Notes: generated by a model from the letters alone, not told the origin. A DNA stretch of 64,000 nucleotides from Commensalibacter papalotli (ex Servin-Garciduenas et al. 2014) (GCF_000527695.1 NZ_ATSX01000001.1:310001-374000); one strand, 5' to 3'; positions 1 to 9,899 are shown, counted from the first letter of the stretch. Program-made: numbers and translations.

Positions 1-2
1 CA

Positions 3-62
3 TGGATTTCCAAAGATAAAGGATTAGTAAATAAACTATACAATATAGGTTTAATTAAATAA
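3..62 (+). CDS. Possible C-terminal tail of a gene entering from the left
   Basis: One frame is open from the window edge to a TAA at 60-62 and reads WISKDKGLVNKLYNIGLIK. The other two forward frames stop within 27 bases. Nineteen residues are too few to identify a family, and the stretch could be chance. From 63 to 331 the DNA is AT-rich with no coding signal; it holds the ribosome site AGGAG at 316-320 ahead of the first full gene. Confidence 0.25.
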   Translation, partial: WISKDKGLVNKLYNIGLIK

Positions 63-331
63 CATATTGCAAGTTCAAAAAATTTTTATTGTTTATAATG
101 AATATTTATAACACATTGATTTTTGGTTTGTTACTTTTAATATATTAAAGGATAATATGATCTATTATTTAAAAAAAGAGTAGTGATAAATTTGTAAATA
201 TAAAAATTTTTTAAATTAGGTTTTGAAATTTGTTCAATTTTTCTTGGGAATGGGTTAAAAATACTTTTTAAATGTGAATAATTTTTATTTACGCAATAAT
301 TTAGGTTAATTAATCAGGAGATCCCTTTATA

Positions 332-1162
332 ATGTCTGAACCAATCGTTATTGATGATTCTTTTCGTCTAACAGACCCAACCAAAGAATATAGCCATTTA
401 AATGCTGAAAAAGTGCTGAGTGTTCATCATTGGACAGACCGTTTATTTTCTTTTAAATGCACTCGTACATCCAGCTTGCGCTTTGAAAATGGACAATTTT
501 GTATGATTGGGATCGAAGTTAACGGCAAGCCTTTGTTGCGTGCTTACAGTGTTGCCAGTGCAAATTATGAAGAAGAATTAGAGTTTTTGTCTATTAAGGT
601 TCCAGATGGCCCATTAACCTCTCGTTTATGTCACATGCAAGTTGGAGACACGGTTCTAATTGGACGTAAACCGACAGGAACATTGGTTCTATCTAATTTA
701 AAACCTGGTCGTAATTTATACTTTTTCTCTACAGGCACTGGGCTTGCTCCATTTATGAGCCTCATTCGTGACCCAGAGGTTTATGAAAATTTTGAGAATG
801 TGATTTTAACTCATGGTGTACGTACTGTGGGTGAGTTGGCTTATCGTGATTATATTACAAAAGAATTACCAAACCATGAATTCCTTGGTGAAGATATTTC
901 TAAAAAGTTAATTTATTACCCAACGGTTACACGTGAAGATTTCCCTGTTCGTGATCGTATTACAACCTTGATTAATAATGAAAAATTATTTTCGGATACA
1001 AATTTACCAGTGATGGATCCAGAGTTGGATCGTGCAATGATCTGTGGTTCACCAGAAATGTTGGCAGAAATTAAAACGATCCTTGAAAATCGCGGTTTTA
1101 CCGAGGGGAATGGAAACTCACCTGGATCTTTCGTAATCGAAAAAGCATTTGCGGAGCAATAA
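332..1162 (+). CDS. fpr: Ferredoxin/flavodoxin--NADP+ reductase
   Basis: This FAD enzyme moves electrons between NADPH and ferredoxin or flavodoxin in the cytoplasm. The 276 residues show the bacterial FNR layout: an FAD-binding barrel with the RAYS motif near residue 70, a NADP-binding domain with FSTGTGLAPF near 133, the CGSPEM motif near 236, and the C-terminal signature FVIEKAFAEQ. Length is normal for the family. AGGAG lies about 11 bases before the ATG. Glutathione reductase follows after 3 bases, so the two are probably one oxidative-stress transcript. The pyruvate:flavodoxin oxidoreductase at 45-48.6 kb makes a shared electron carrier plausible; that link is inference. Confidence 0.93.
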   Translation: MSEPIVIDDSFRLTDPTKEYSHLNAEKVLSVHHWTDRLFSFKCTRTSSLRFENGQFCMIGIEVNGKPLLRAYSVASANYEEELEFLSIKVPDGPLTSRLCHMQVGDTVLIGRKPTGTLVLSNLKPGRNLYFFSTGTGLAPFMSLIRDPEVYENFENVILTHGVRTVGELAYRDYITKELPNHEFLGEDISKKLIYYPTVTREDFPVRDRITTLINNEKLFSDTNLPVMDPELDRAMICGSPEMLAEIKTILENRGFTEGNGNSPGSFVIEKAFAEQ

Positions 1163-1165
1163 TCT

Positions 1166-2563
1166 ATGACATATGACTTTGACCTTATCGTAATCGGTGC
1201 GGGTTCTGGTGGCGTTCGTTGTGCACGAATTGCTGCTGGACATGGAGCAAAAGTTGCCATCATTGAAAAACAACATTGGGGCGGAACTTGTGTAAATATT
1301 GGCTGTGTTCCCAAAAAACTGATGATGTATGCCAGCACTTATGGCGATTTGGTTGAAGATAGTCATGGATATGGATGGGATACGAAAAAAGGGCAGCATC
1401 ATTGGCAACAGCTTATTGAGGCAAAAGACAAAGAAATCCATCGTTTAAATGGAATATATGTGTCTATGTTACAAAAGGCTGGAGTTACTATTTTTAAAGG
1501 TGCTGCTTCTTTTAAGGATGCGCATACAATTAATATTGCCCAAAGCGTTCTTTCCGAGGATGTAACTCAAGGGGCGTTAGACATCACGGCAAAACATATT
1601 GTGATTGCTACGGGTTCATCCCCAAGCCTTTTGGATATAGAAGGTAAAGAACATGGGATTGTTTCTGATCAAGCATTTTATCTCAAAGAACGTCCTCAAA
1701 GAATTTCTATTATTGGTTCAGGTTATATAGGGATAGAATTTGCTGGTATTTTTGCAGGTTTGGGATCTCAAGTTGATTTGATTTATCGTCAACCTGTGCC
1801 TTTGCGTGGATTTGATCAAGATATGCGCCAGGCCTTGTATGATGCTATTGCTGTGCGCCCAAATATCATGCAGCATACAGGCAAAAATCCTGTAAAAGTT
1901 GAAAAAAATGGTGATACGTATAAGCTTCATTTAGATGACGGTGATGTCATTGAGACCAATTGTGTATTTTTTGCGACAGGACGTCATCCGAACATTAGTG
2001 GATTAGCTTTGGACCATGCAGGTGTAGAAATTACTGATAAAAAGCAAGTTATTGTAGATGATAATTTTGTTACTTCTTCCCCTAATATTTATGCAATTGG
2101 GGATGTTATTGATAAAATCAATTTGACGCCAGTTGCGATTGCACAAGGTCATGCTTTGGCAGATCGCTTGTTCGCTGGTTACAGCAGAAAAGCAGCCTAT
2201 GATTCTACCCCAAAAGCCGTTTTCTTTTATCCACCTTTGGCTAGTGTAGGTTTGTCCGAAGAGGAAGCTGTAAAAAAGGGTGAAGTAGAAATATATGTTT
2301 CTCAGTTTACTGCGATGAAGTATGTATTTACAGAGCGTAAAATCAAAACCTTTATCAAGATGATCGTTGATAAAAGAACTCAATTAGTTGTTGGTCTGCA
2401 TATGTTGGGCGACGATGCCCCAGAAATTATGCAAGGTTTTGCCGTGGCAATTGCTGCAGGGCTGACAAAAGCCGATTTTGATCAGACAATTGGTATTCAT
2501 CCATCCTCAGCTGAAGAACTTGTTACTTTAAGACAAGTAACAAGAACTAGCCAAAAACAATAA
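1166..2563 (+). CDS. gor: Glutathione-disulfide reductase
   Basis: The enzyme reduces oxidised glutathione with NADPH in the cytoplasm. Visible features in order are the N-terminal FAD site GAGSGGVR, the redox disulfide in GGTCVNIGCVPKK near residue 43, the NADPH site GSGYIGIEFAG near 180 followed by arginines in YRQPVPLRGF, the second FAD motif AIGDV near 310, and the C-terminal HPSSAEE that supplies the catalytic His-Glu pair of the partner subunit. The cysteine spacing and HP-SAEE end fit glutathione reductase better than lipoamide dehydrogenase. Its GGAG ribosome site lies inside the end of the upstream reductase gene, consistent with co-translation. Confidence 0.92.
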   Translation: MTYDFDLIVIGAGSGGVRCARIAAGHGAKVAIIEKQHWGGTCVNIGCVPKKLMMYASTYGDLVEDSHGYGWDTKKGQHHWQQLIEAKDKEIHRLNGIYVSMLQKAGVTIFKGAASFKDAHTINIAQSVLSEDVTQGALDITAKHIVIATGSSPSLLDIEGKEHGIVSDQAFYLKERPQRISIIGSGYIGIEFAGIFAGLGSQVDLIYRQPVPLRGFDQDMRQALYDAIAVRPNIMQHTGKNPVKVEKNGDTYKLHLDDGDVIETNCVFFATGRHPNISGLALDHAGVEITDKKQVIVDDNFVTSSPNIYAIGDVIDKINLTPVAIAQGHALADRLFAGYSRKAAYDSTPKAVFFYPPLASVGLSEEEAVKKGEVEIYVSQFTAMKYVFTERKIKTFIKMIVDKRTQLVVGLHMLGDDAPEIMQGFAVAIAAGLTKADFDQTIGIHPSSAEELVTLRQVTRTSQKQ

Positions 2564-2567
2564 TCAC

Positions 2568-2978
2568 TTATCTTGGGGTTAACCAACCATTACCTGTTGA
2601 ATCCCCAAGTTTTCCACTGCCCATAGGACCGCTTTCTCTGTATGCAGTTCCATAGCGAGATAGGTTAGCCCCACTAACTGCGTCTTTATTTTCAGAAAGA
2701 GCTCGTTGATGCTCTGGATCTGGGCCTTTGGTCATATCCATAGATGGTGCATATGTATATCCAGGAGGTGGTGCCCTACGTCCACGAACGGTAATATGTT
2801 CACCTCCACCAGATCCTTTATCCGCAGGGGTCTGTGTATGTATATTGGCAGATTGCCCTGAAAGACCTGGTAATGTGGCACTGTTAGAGTTCACATTCAT
2901 CTCTTGTCCATAACTATTAGTTATAAATAAAGGGGTGATTAGGAATAGCCCATATAAGCTATGTTTCAGCCAGTGCAT
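2568..2978 (-). CDS. Small secreted protein of unknown function
   Basis: The 136-residue product starts with a clear signal peptide (basic start, hydrophobic LFLITPLFI, likely cleavage after NSYG). The mature part is low in hydrophobic residues and rich in Gly, Ser, Asn and Pro, with TVRGRRAPPPGYTY in the middle; it is probably disordered and periplasmic or surface-attached. AAGGA sits 7 bases before the ATG. It converges on gor, with 4 bases between the stop codons and no obvious terminator. I recognise no family. The 300 bases upstream (2979-3278) show no gene. Confidence 0.6.
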   Translation of the reverse strand: MHWLKHSLYGLFLITPLFITNSYGQEMNVNSNSATLPGLSGQSANIHTQTPADKGSGGGEHITVRGRRAPPPGYTYAPSMDMTKGPDPEHQRALSENKDAVSGANLSRYGTAYRESGPMGSGKLGDSTGNGWLTPR

Positions 2979-3278
2979 GTTTGTATCCTTTTATTTCTTA
3001 GCAGTAAGAACTGTATATTCTATGATGGTTACAATCTATTTTATATATAATTTGAAAGAAAATATAGATTCAAAATGATTTATTTATGGCATGATCTTAT
3101 TCGAAGATTTATATTAATTTTACTTTGAGAAAAAAAATAAAAGTTAGCGTGGAACAATAGTCTGAACGAGCTGGATATTTATTTGTAAGTAAATTATTAT
3201 GGATCTGAAAGAAATCACTTCGATCGTTTATAATGCTTGGTTGTAGAGAAAATGGTGGGCCACATTTTTTACTGAATT

Positions 3279-3690
3279 ATGCTTGAGTATCTATGTGTTG
3301 CGCCAACACCTAAAAACAAATGTTCATGTTTTAAAGTGGAGTATGTAACAGGCACAAAACTTGGTATGATTTGGGCATTAATAAATTCTGCAAAATCAAT
3401 CATAGTAGCTGCGAAATTTTATTATGAAACCTCTCCATATAATCATGAGGCTGGCCCCAGATTACCAAAATCGCTGCTCCCTTTATCGGGAGATCAAGAG
3501 GTATCTTTGTTGATTGATTTGCGACCAAACAGTTTTGGAAATATTTTGTATTATCTAGAGTTAACTTTTTATACGTTTGGTACTGATCATCAATGAATGG
3601 TGGAGAATTGGTTATGTTGCACCAACTTTTACAGGTATGCTCAAAGAGTTAAATACTGAAGAGATTATTTGTCAGCGTTATAATTTATAA
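3279..3690 (+). pseudogene. Frameshifted remnant, possibly SMI1/KNR4-like (SUKH)
   Basis: An open stretch runs to a stop at 3594-3596, and a protein-like continuation in the +1 frame runs from about 3583 to a TAA at 3690 (LIINEWWRIGYVAPTFTG, then MLKELNTEEIICQRYNL). Joined, they give a C-terminal half of the shape ID(L)..FGNILYY..FGTD..WW..VAPTFTGML.EL, which reminds me of the SMI1/KNR4 fold of toxin-immunity proteins. The N-terminal 60 residues look unconvincing and no ribosome site is visible. I read it as a decayed gene; the family suggestion is weak. Confidence 0.4.
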
Positions 3691-3750
3691 CCTGGAAACT
3701 ATGGTTAGATTGATTTTGCATGTTCATGTTGGGAACAATAAGTTAGAATT

Positions 3751-4458
3751 TTATCGATGGTTAAATTTGCTGGCTAAGTAATCTCCAGCCCACTGAATTG
3801 CAGAAATCATGATGACCAACAGAACAATAACAATAGCCATTATATCAGATCTAAATTGTTGATAACCATATTGAATTGCGTATCGTCCCAATCCACCTGC
3901 ACCAATCGTGCCTGCCATTGCAGAAATACCAACAATCAAAATAATGGTAACGGTAAAACCAGAAATTAATCCAGGCAGAGCTTCTGGTAATAAAACTTCT
4001 TTAATTATGGCGATACGGCTGCCGCCCATAGCTTTGACAGCTTCGATCAGCCCATGGTTAACTTCTCGTAATGATACTTCAGCGATGCGTGTAAAATATG
4101 GAATCGTAGCGATAGCAAGTGGGACAATAGCAGCTTCGGTACCAATAGCAGTTCCTACGAGAAAACGCGTAACAGGAATCAAAGCAACGAGTAAGATGAT
4201 AAAGGGAATAGACCTGAAGATATTGATAATTACGCTCACAATGCGGTGGGGAATAGGGGAAGGCCTTAAACCATCTGGTGCAGTGATAATTAAAAATAAT
4301 GCAATAGGCAGACCACCAACAAGGGTTAAAAACCCACAGGCAACAGTCATCTCAGTGGTTTCCCAAATCGCTTTATAAAGCTGTTCAAGCTGATAAGGAG
4401 AAATATTGCTGATATGACTAAGATATTGGTTAATTTGATCTATATTAAAAAGAGACAT
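3751..4458 (-). CDS. metI: Methionine ABC transporter permease
   Basis: This is the inner-membrane channel of the methionine importer. It is 235 residues long, with five to six hydrophobic segments and the EAA loop that docks on the ATPase (EAVKAMGGSRIAIIKEVLLPEALPG). I chose the ATG at 4458 because AAAGAG precedes it by about 8 bases; a GTG at 4485 is possible but lies deeper inside metN. The gene overlaps the end of metN by 14 bases, typical of translational coupling in metQ-metN-metI operons. Confidence 0.9.
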   Translation of the reverse strand: MSLFNIDQINQYLSHISNISPYQLEQLYKAIWETTEMTVACGFLTLVGGLPIALFLIITAPDGLRPSPIPHRIVSVIINIFRSIPFIILLVALIPVTRFLVGTAIGTEAAIVPLAIATIPYFTRIAEVSLREVNHGLIEAVKAMGGSRIAIIKEVLLPEALPGLISGFTVTIILIVGISAMAGTIGAGGLGRYAIQYGYQQFRSDIMAIVIVLLVIMISAIQWAGDYLASKFNHR

Positions 4459-5500
4459 ACCCAACTCTTTCGACGCTTTCGACACCCATTAAGGTTAATG
4501 CTTTCATGGTTTTATCACAATCCTCTGCACGTACGGCTAGGAATGAAGTTCCAATCGGAGTTTCTCGAATATGAGAAATACTTCCCTCTAATAAAGAGGC
4601 AGAAATAGAATATTCTTTTTGTAAGTCAGCAATTAAAGGTTTGCGAACAACGTTACCTAACATAATGACATGCAAAATGCCATAATCATTGGCTTGGGGA
4701 GTATCGCGTAATTGACTGATAATACTTTGAGGTAATGAAGGTTGTTCTTCGGTAAGCAACTGTTTGGTAGTTTCTGCTTTAGGATGGGAAAATACGTGGG
4801 TTACAGGACCTTCTTCAATAATTTTTCCACCTTGTAAAACAATCACTTGGTCTGCTAGCAGGCGGATAACACTCATCTCGTGTGTAATTAATACAATTGT
4901 TAAATTTAGTTGTTTATTAATTTGTAATAATAAATCAATGATAGAACGTGTTGTTTCTGGATCAAGTGCAGAAGTTGCTTCATCACAAAGCAAAAGGGCA
5001 GGGTCTGCTGCCAAAGCTCTAGCGATACCAACGCGTTGTTTTTGTCCACCTGAAAGTTGTGCAGGGTAATTATCAGCTTTGTCTGGCAGTCCAACAAGAT
5101 TTAGTAGCTCTTGAGCTTTTTTGAGACGTTTTTCTTTGGATATGCCTGCAATTTTCAGCGGAAGGGCAATGTTTTTTAAAACAGTTTGATTGCTAATTAG
5201 ATTAAAATGTTGAAAAACCAAACCTATTCTTTGTTGTAAAGGCAAAAGCTCTTTACGAGGAAGATTAGCAATATCCTTACCTTCGATTTTGACCTTACCC
5301 GTATCGGGTCTCTCTAATCCAGCCAAACAGCGTAATAAGGTTGTCTTTCCTGCGCCTGAATGGCCAATAATTCCCATGATTTCTCCCTTTTTAACAGAAA
5401 AGGAGAGGTGGGATAATGCGACATGATTACCAAAGTTGCGGCAAACATCTTCGAATTCAACAACAGGAGTATCAAGAGGGGTCGTAGAAGGTAAGGTCAT
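4445..5500 (-). CDS. metN: Methionine ABC transporter ATP-binding protein
   Basis: This is the ATPase subunit of the MetNIQ importer, active on the cytoplasmic face of the membrane. The 351 residues show Walker A GHSGAGKTT at 46-54, the signature LSGGQ near 147, Walker B LLLCDEATSALDP near 168, and the switch His in ITHEMSV near 206. The C-terminal 75 residues form the NIL domain, which in E. coli MetN binds methionine and causes trans-inhibition, so substrate feedback is likely here. It sits between metQ (29 bases upstream) and metI (overlapping). Confidence 0.93.
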   Translation of the reverse strand: MTLPSTTPLDTPVVEFEDVCRNFGNHVALSHLSFSVKKGEIMGIIGHSGAGKTTLLRCLAGLERPDTGKVKIEGKDIANLPRKELLPLQQRIGLVFQHFNLISNQTVLKNIALPLKIAGISKEKRLKKAQELLNLVGLPDKADNYPAQLSGGQKQRVGIARALAADPALLLCDEATSALDPETTRSIIDLLLQINKQLNLTIVLITHEMSVIRLLADQVIVLQGGKIIEEGPVTHVFSHPKAETTKQLLTEEQPSLPQSIISQLRDTPQANDYGILHVIMLGNVVRKPLIADLQKEYSISASLLEGSISHIRETPIGTSFLAVRAEDCDKTMKALTLMGVESVERVGYVSF

Positions 5501-5529
5501 TTTATTAAAAAGTCAGTATGCTAATAATT

Positions 5530-6351
5530 TTATTGCCACGCCGGTAAAATGGCTCCGTGGTATTTGTCTTCCATTGCTTTTTTAACGGCATCAGATTGAA
5601 AGCTTTCTACCAATTCTTTCATTTCAGGCTTGTTTTCATCACCTTTTCTGACAACAAGAATGTTGGCATAAGGGTTATGTAAACGATCTTCTTGTAACAA
5701 AACAGACTTAGGATCAATTTTTGCAGAAATGACATAGTTTGTATTAATAGCAGCCATGTCAACATCATCCAATGATCTTGCAAGTTGGGCTGCATCAAGT
5801 TCTACAAAGTTATAATGATGAGGGTTCTCAGCAATATCACCTAGGCTTGGTAAAGCAGGTGCATCCTTGTTTAGTTTAATCAACCCTTGTTTAACCAACA
5901 GGTTTAAGGCACGCCCTTGATTGGATGGGTCATTTGGAATACCGATTTTTGCACCATCAGCTAGATCTTTAATCGTTTTAATCTTATGAGAATAAAACCC
6001 TAGAGGTTCAACCCATGTTTTACCAATAACCGCCAATTTATATCCACGAGCTTTGACCTGAGCATCCATAAAGGGAATATGTTGAAATGCATTTGCTTCA
6101 ATATCTTTGCCAACCAAAGCTTCATTCGGTAAATTATAATCGTCAAAATTTACCAGCTGAACGTTAAGCCCTTTTGTTTTGGCAACATTCTTAGCAACAA
6201 CGGCCAAGTCTTCTTCGGGGCCAGAAACAACACCAACTTTAATGGTTTTTTCCTGAGAATCAGCTGCTTTTACCTGAAGTGCTGTAAAAGAGCAAAGTGC
6301 AAAAGCAACAGAACCTGCGAGTATAGCTCGACGAGACAAAGCGGAAAACAT
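5530..6351 (-). CDS. metQ: Methionine-binding periplasmic protein (NlpA/MetQ family)
   Basis: This protein captures methionine (L- or D-) in the periplasm and delivers it to MetNI. It has about 273 residues, an export signal with RRAILAGSVAFALCSF, then the family body (IKVGVVSGPEEDL, FDDYNLPNEAL, AFQHIPFMD, GIPNDPSNQGRAL, NTNYV). The ATG at 6351 follows AGGG; a TTG two codons upstream is less likely. The cysteine in the signal region lacks a good lipobox (FALC), so the protein may be soluble rather than a lipoprotein. It is first in the operon, so the promoter should lie in 6360-6480. Confidence 0.92.
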   Translation of the reverse strand: MFSALSRRAILAGSVAFALCSFTALQVKAADSQEKTIKVGVVSGPEEDLAVVAKNVAKTKGLNVQLVNFDDYNLPNEALVGKDIEANAFQHIPFMDAQVKARGYKLAVIGKTWVEPLGFYSHKIKTIKDLADGAKIGIPNDPSNQGRALNLLVKQGLIKLNKDAPALPSLGDIAENPHHYNFVELDAAQLARSLDDVDMAAINTNYVISAKIDPKSVLLQEDRLHNPYANILVVRKGDENKPEMKELVESFQSDAVKKAMEDKYHGAILPAWQ

Positions 6352-6793
6352 AAGCAATAACCCTTGTGATGCAAGTGAAAATGATCAGTTTGATTTTAAA
6401 TTTGATTTTTAATATCTATAGTAAAATTTAAAAAAAACAATAGTTAAACTACAACTTATACAGATTATAGCTTTTTACATGATAGTTAAAAAAAAATTTT
6501 ATTTGGTCAGAGGTATAATTGTTCCATTGTGTGTAAAAACTTAATTACGGATAATTCGTATAATTATATTAAAAATAATAATAAAATTAGATTTTTAACT
6601 TTGTTGGTTAATCAAAGGAAGATCTTGAAGGTATATTTTAAAATTTTTAAGGAAAATATATATTTTGCTATAGGAAAAATTTAAAAATACGATACACTAT
6701 TTAAGGCTATATCAAGTTACAATTTTAATTGTATCTATTAAATAAAGCGTTATTTTGAATTTATTACTTTTTATTTTGATTAGGATCTATCCG
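6352..6793. other. Divergent intergenic region, metQ / DAHP synthase
   Basis: About 440 bases, very AT-rich with long A and T runs, must hold the promoters of the leftward metQNI operon and the rightward aromatic-synthesis gene. I see no open reading frame, no convincing SAM riboswitch fold and no terminator. The only clear site is AGGAT about 8 bases before the ATG at 6794. Confidence 0.5.
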
Positions 6794-8194
6794 ATGAGCG
6801 ATACTTCTTCGAATTCTGGAGCAAAACATTCTTCTTGGAAGCCAGATAGTTGGCGTTCTTTTCCAATTAAACATGTTCCTGAATATCCTGATCAATCTGC
6901 ATTGATGAGTACAGAGGAAAAATTAAAAGGATATCCTCCTTTGGTGTTTGCTGGTGAAACACGCCAATTAAAGAGACAGTTAGCCTTGGCATCACAAGGC
7001 CAAGCTTTCGTTTTACAAGGTGGTCCATGCGCAGAAATATTTGAGGAATTTACAGCAGATATTATTCGTGATGTATTTCGTGTAATTTTACAAATGGCGA
7101 TCGTTTTAACTTATGGTGCCAAAGTTCCAGTAGTTAAAATTGGACGAATTGCGGGACAGTTTGCAAAACCACGTTCTTCAGATAATGAAACCAAAGGTGA
7201 TATCAGCCATATGTCTTATCGTGGTGACATTATTAATGGCATTGACTTTACCGCAGAATCCAGGATTCCAGATCCTAAAAGAATGGAGCTTGCTTATTTT
7301 CAATCAGCAGGCACCCTTAACTTGGTTCGTGCTTTTGCAAATGGCGGATATGCAAATTTACATGAGGTGCATCGTTGGAATTTGGATTTCGTTGAGCGCT
7401 CTCCTTTGGCACAACGTTACAGTGTTTTATCAGAAAAAATTGATGAAACATTAGCATTTATGCGCGCATGTGGTTTGACTGGGGATAATACTCCTCAGAT
7501 CAAAGAAACAGATTTTTACACTTCTCACGAAGCGTTATTATTGCCTTATGAGCAAGCTTTAACCAGAATAGATTCAACGTCGGGTGAATGGTATGATTGT
7601 TCAGCACATTTTCTGTGGATTGGCGATAGAACACGTCAACCTAATGGGGCACATGTAGAGTTTTTACGTGGGATTAAAAACCCAATTGGGATCAAAGTGG
7701 GTCCAAGTGCAAATATTGATGATTTGTTGAAATTATTGGATATTTTAAATCCTGAGAATGAACCTGGGCGAATTTCGTTGATTGCTCGAATGGGTGCAAG
7801 TAAAATCAAAGAACTGCTTCCTCCTTTTGTTAAAGCTGTAAAAGCTTCTGGTAAAATTGTAACTTGGTTAAGTGATCCAATGCATGGTAATACGATCTCT
7901 ACCAGTGATGGTACAAAAACACGTCCGTTTGATGAGATTTTATCAGAACTTATGGGATTTTTCGATGTGATGGCATCCGAGGGGGCTATTCCTGGTGGTA
8001 TTCATGTTGAAATGACTGGTGCCAATGTAACAGAATGTATTGGTGGTGCTCATCATTTAACAGAGGCTGATTTGGGACAACGTTACCAAACATTTTGTGA
8101 TCCACGTTTAAATGCAGAACAATCTTTGGAAATGGCCTTTTTAGTTGCTGAAGAATTGGCTCAACGTCACTTTGCGGCAAATAAAAGTAAATAA
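6794..8194 (+). CDS. Class II DAHP synthase (3-deoxy-7-phosphoheptulonate synthase)
   Basis: This enzyme condenses phosphoenolpyruvate with erythrose 4-phosphate, the first step of the shikimate pathway. From the ATG at 6794 (preceded by AGGAT; a TTG at 6755 is open but has no ribosome site) it is 466 residues, normal for the plant/actinobacterial-type class II family. Family motifs seen are [63 protein letters not shown] and [14 protein letters not shown]. The first metal-site loop reads QGGPCAE where QGGDCAE or QAGDCAE is usual; the metal-binding Cys is kept. It is followed 24 bases later by pncB. Confidence 0.93.
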   Translation: MSDTSSNSGAKHSSWKPDSWRSFPIKHVPEYPDQSALMSTEEKLKGYPPLVFAGETRQLKRQLALASQGQAFVLQGGPCAEIFEEFTADIIRDVFRVILQMAIVLTYGAKVPVVKIGRIAGQFAKPRSSDNETKGDISHMSYRGDIINGIDFTAESRIPDPKRMELAYFQSAGTLNLVRAFANGGYANLHEVHRWNLDFVERSPLAQRYSVLSEKIDETLAFMRACGLTGDNTPQIKETDFYTSHEALLLPYEQALTRIDSTSGEWYDCSAHFLWIGDRTRQPNGAHVEFLRGIKNPIGIKVGPSANIDDLLKLLDILNPENEPGRISLIARMGASKIKELLPPFVKAVKASGKIVTWLSDPMHGNTISTSDGTKTRPFDEILSELMGFFDVMASEGAIPGGIHVEMTGANVTECIGGAHHLTEADLGQRYQTFCDPRLNAEQSLEMAFLVAEELAQRHFAANKSK

Positions 8195-8218
8195 TGTAGG
8201 CTTTAGAAAGAGCGTTGT

Positions 8219-9427
8219 ATGACTGTTAAAGATAATAACCAAGAACGAGACGCGGTATTTAAAGGCTTGGTTGCTGTTCAGCAACCAAGTGATCTTGATA
8301 TGGTGGCTGCACGCACAGATGCTTATTTTAATAGGACACAACATATCGTCCAGCATTATGGGGACAAAGAAGTTGTTTATGCTGTATTCCTACGTCGTCC
8401 AGTTTTATCAGCACCACGTTTAGCATTACAGTGGTTAGATAGACTCTTTGAACAAGAAAATATCAATGCGACTTATTATGTGGCTTTTCCAGAAGGGGAA
8501 TGGGTAGGCGCTGGGCAGCCGATTTTGTATTTAAAAGGGTCTTTTGAACAGCTTGCTGTTTTGGAAACTATTTTATTACAAAAATTGGGTTCTTGTTGTG
8601 TTGCAGCTTGTAATGCATTTCAAATGGTGCAGACGCTGCCAGAAACTGATTTTATAGCTATGGGGGCACGTCATTGTGCAGGCTATGAAATGCAAGAGAT
8701 GGTCGAATATGCGGCTTGGGTTGGTACGCAAGCTGCACAAAAAAAGAGTGGGTCAAAAGGGTTTATAGGTACAGCCAGTGCTAATACAGCTAAATTGTTT
8801 GGTTTAGAGAGTGGTTTTGGTACGATGCCACATGCTTTAGTGGGGTATGCAGGATCAACAGTTCGTGCAGCTGAAATGTTTCACGAACAATTTCCAGACC
8901 AAACATTAGGGGTTTTGGTTGATTTTTTTGGTAAAGAAGTAACTGACGGAATATCAGTTTGCCAACGTTTCCCTGAGTTGGCTGCACAAGGTAAAATTAT
9001 GTTGCGTTTAGATACGCATGGTGGTCGGTTTTTAGAAGGGTTAAATCGACAAACATCATACTCTTTAATTATGCGTCATGCCCCTGAAACGCTTCAACGT
9101 TATTGTTCAGAAAAAGAATTAACGCACTTAACGGGGACTGGTGTTTCAGCAGCAGCCATTTGGTGGATGCGTGAACGATTAAACGAGGCAGGATTTGGTA
9201 AAGTCAAGTTGATTGCCTCTTCTGGGTTCGATGTGACTAAGTGTCGTATGATTGCAGAGGCGAAGGCTCCTGTTGATTGTATTGGTACGGGATCATTTAT
9301 TCCTAATCTTTGGAATGAAACCTATGCAACTGCTGATATTATTGCGTATAATGGACAGTCTTTGGTTAAAAAAGGACGTGAATTCTTAGTTAATTTTGCA
9401 CGTCAATATGTTTCTGGAATAGAATAG
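8219..9427 (+). CDS. pncB: Nicotinate phosphoribosyltransferase
   Basis: It joins nicotinate to PRPP, with ATP use, to give nicotinate mononucleotide, the salvage entry to NAD. The 402 residues contain PRTase-family motifs: DLDMVAARTDAYF at the start, GARHCAGYEMQE near 158, GFIGTASANTAKLFG near 182, the ribose-phosphate site region VDFFGKEVTDG, RLDTHGGRF, IASSGFDVTK and the C-terminal GTGSFIPNLW. The gene follows the DAHP synthase closely and precedes a small acidic-protein gene, so three or four genes may be cotranscribed through gltX. Confidence 0.88.
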   Translation: MTVKDNNQERDAVFKGLVAVQQPSDLDMVAARTDAYFNRTQHIVQHYGDKEVVYAVFLRRPVLSAPRLALQWLDRLFEQENINATYYVAFPEGEWVGAGQPILYLKGSFEQLAVLETILLQKLGSCCVAACNAFQMVQTLPETDFIAMGARHCAGYEMQEMVEYAAWVGTQAAQKKSGSKGFIGTASANTAKLFGLESGFGTMPHALVGYAGSTVRAAEMFHEQFPDQTLGVLVDFFGKEVTDGISVCQRFPELAAQGKIMLRLDTHGGRFLEGLNRQTSYSLIMRHAPETLQRYCSEKELTHLTGTGVSAAAIWWMRERLNEAGFGKVKLIASSGFDVTKCRMIAEAKAPVDCIGTGSFIPNLWNETYATADIIAYNGQSLVKKGREFLVNFARQYVSGIE

Positions 9428-9462
9428 TTTGAAGAATAAAAAGCTTGATAGGAGATTGGTTT

Positions 9463-9855
9463 TTGGATAGTCAAAAAAATGAAGAGAGTGATGTAAAAGG
9501 TGAATATACTATTCATGTTTTTGACCTTTCCAGTGACCATGAGGATAAAGTTGTAGAAATTATTGATGGTTTTTACAATGAAGAGCACGCAGTTGTTTTT
9601 GCCCACGCCTATGTTCGCGCAAGCGTTGAACGTTGTCGTATTCCTGGCGGCACTAATCAAGAGATTTTTGATGCTTGGTCTGCATTTGGTGAAGATGTTA
9701 AAGTAATGAATAAAGAGGACGAGATATGGAATTCCTCTGATGAGATTATGTCTTTTGTTGAAAATAAATCGACACCCATGGAATGTGATTGGCGTTCATT
9801 GGATCCTCGCCGTTTAGTTGACGAGGATGAATTTCCCGAAGATGATAAAGAATAA
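9463..9855 (+). CDS. Small acidic conserved protein of unknown function
   Basis: The product has 130 residues if started at the TTG at 9463, the start I prefer because AGGAG precedes it by about 8 bases; no ATG is available in this region. It is strongly acidic, with a hydrophilic tail DEDEFPEDDKE and a middle part (EHAVVFAHAYVRASVERCR) that looks like an amphipathic helix. There is no signal peptide, membrane span or recognisable motif. Its position between pncB and gltX suggests a cytoplasmic housekeeping role, but this cannot be specified. Confidence 0.6.
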   Translation: MDSQKNEESDVKGEYTIHVFDLSSDHEDKVVEIIDGFYNEEHAVVFAHAYVRASVERCRIPGGTNQEIFDAWSAFGEDVKVMNKEDEIWNSSDEIMSFVENKSTPMECDWRSLDPRRLVDEDEFPEDDKE

Positions 9856-9899
9856 CCCCTGAGTTTTAAAGATAATTTAAATAGCGATAAGTTTTGAAG

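Noticed and set aside
916-1338. Long minus-strand open frames across fpr and gor
   Set aside because: They are shadows of well-supported genes, with no ribosome site and no protein-like composition.
3908-4378. 156-codon frame opposite metI
   Set aside because: Antisense to a clear permease gene; low-complexity residues and no family signal.
6352-6480. SAM riboswitch before metQ
   Set aside because: No conserved core or pairing pattern could be made out in the AT-rich leader.
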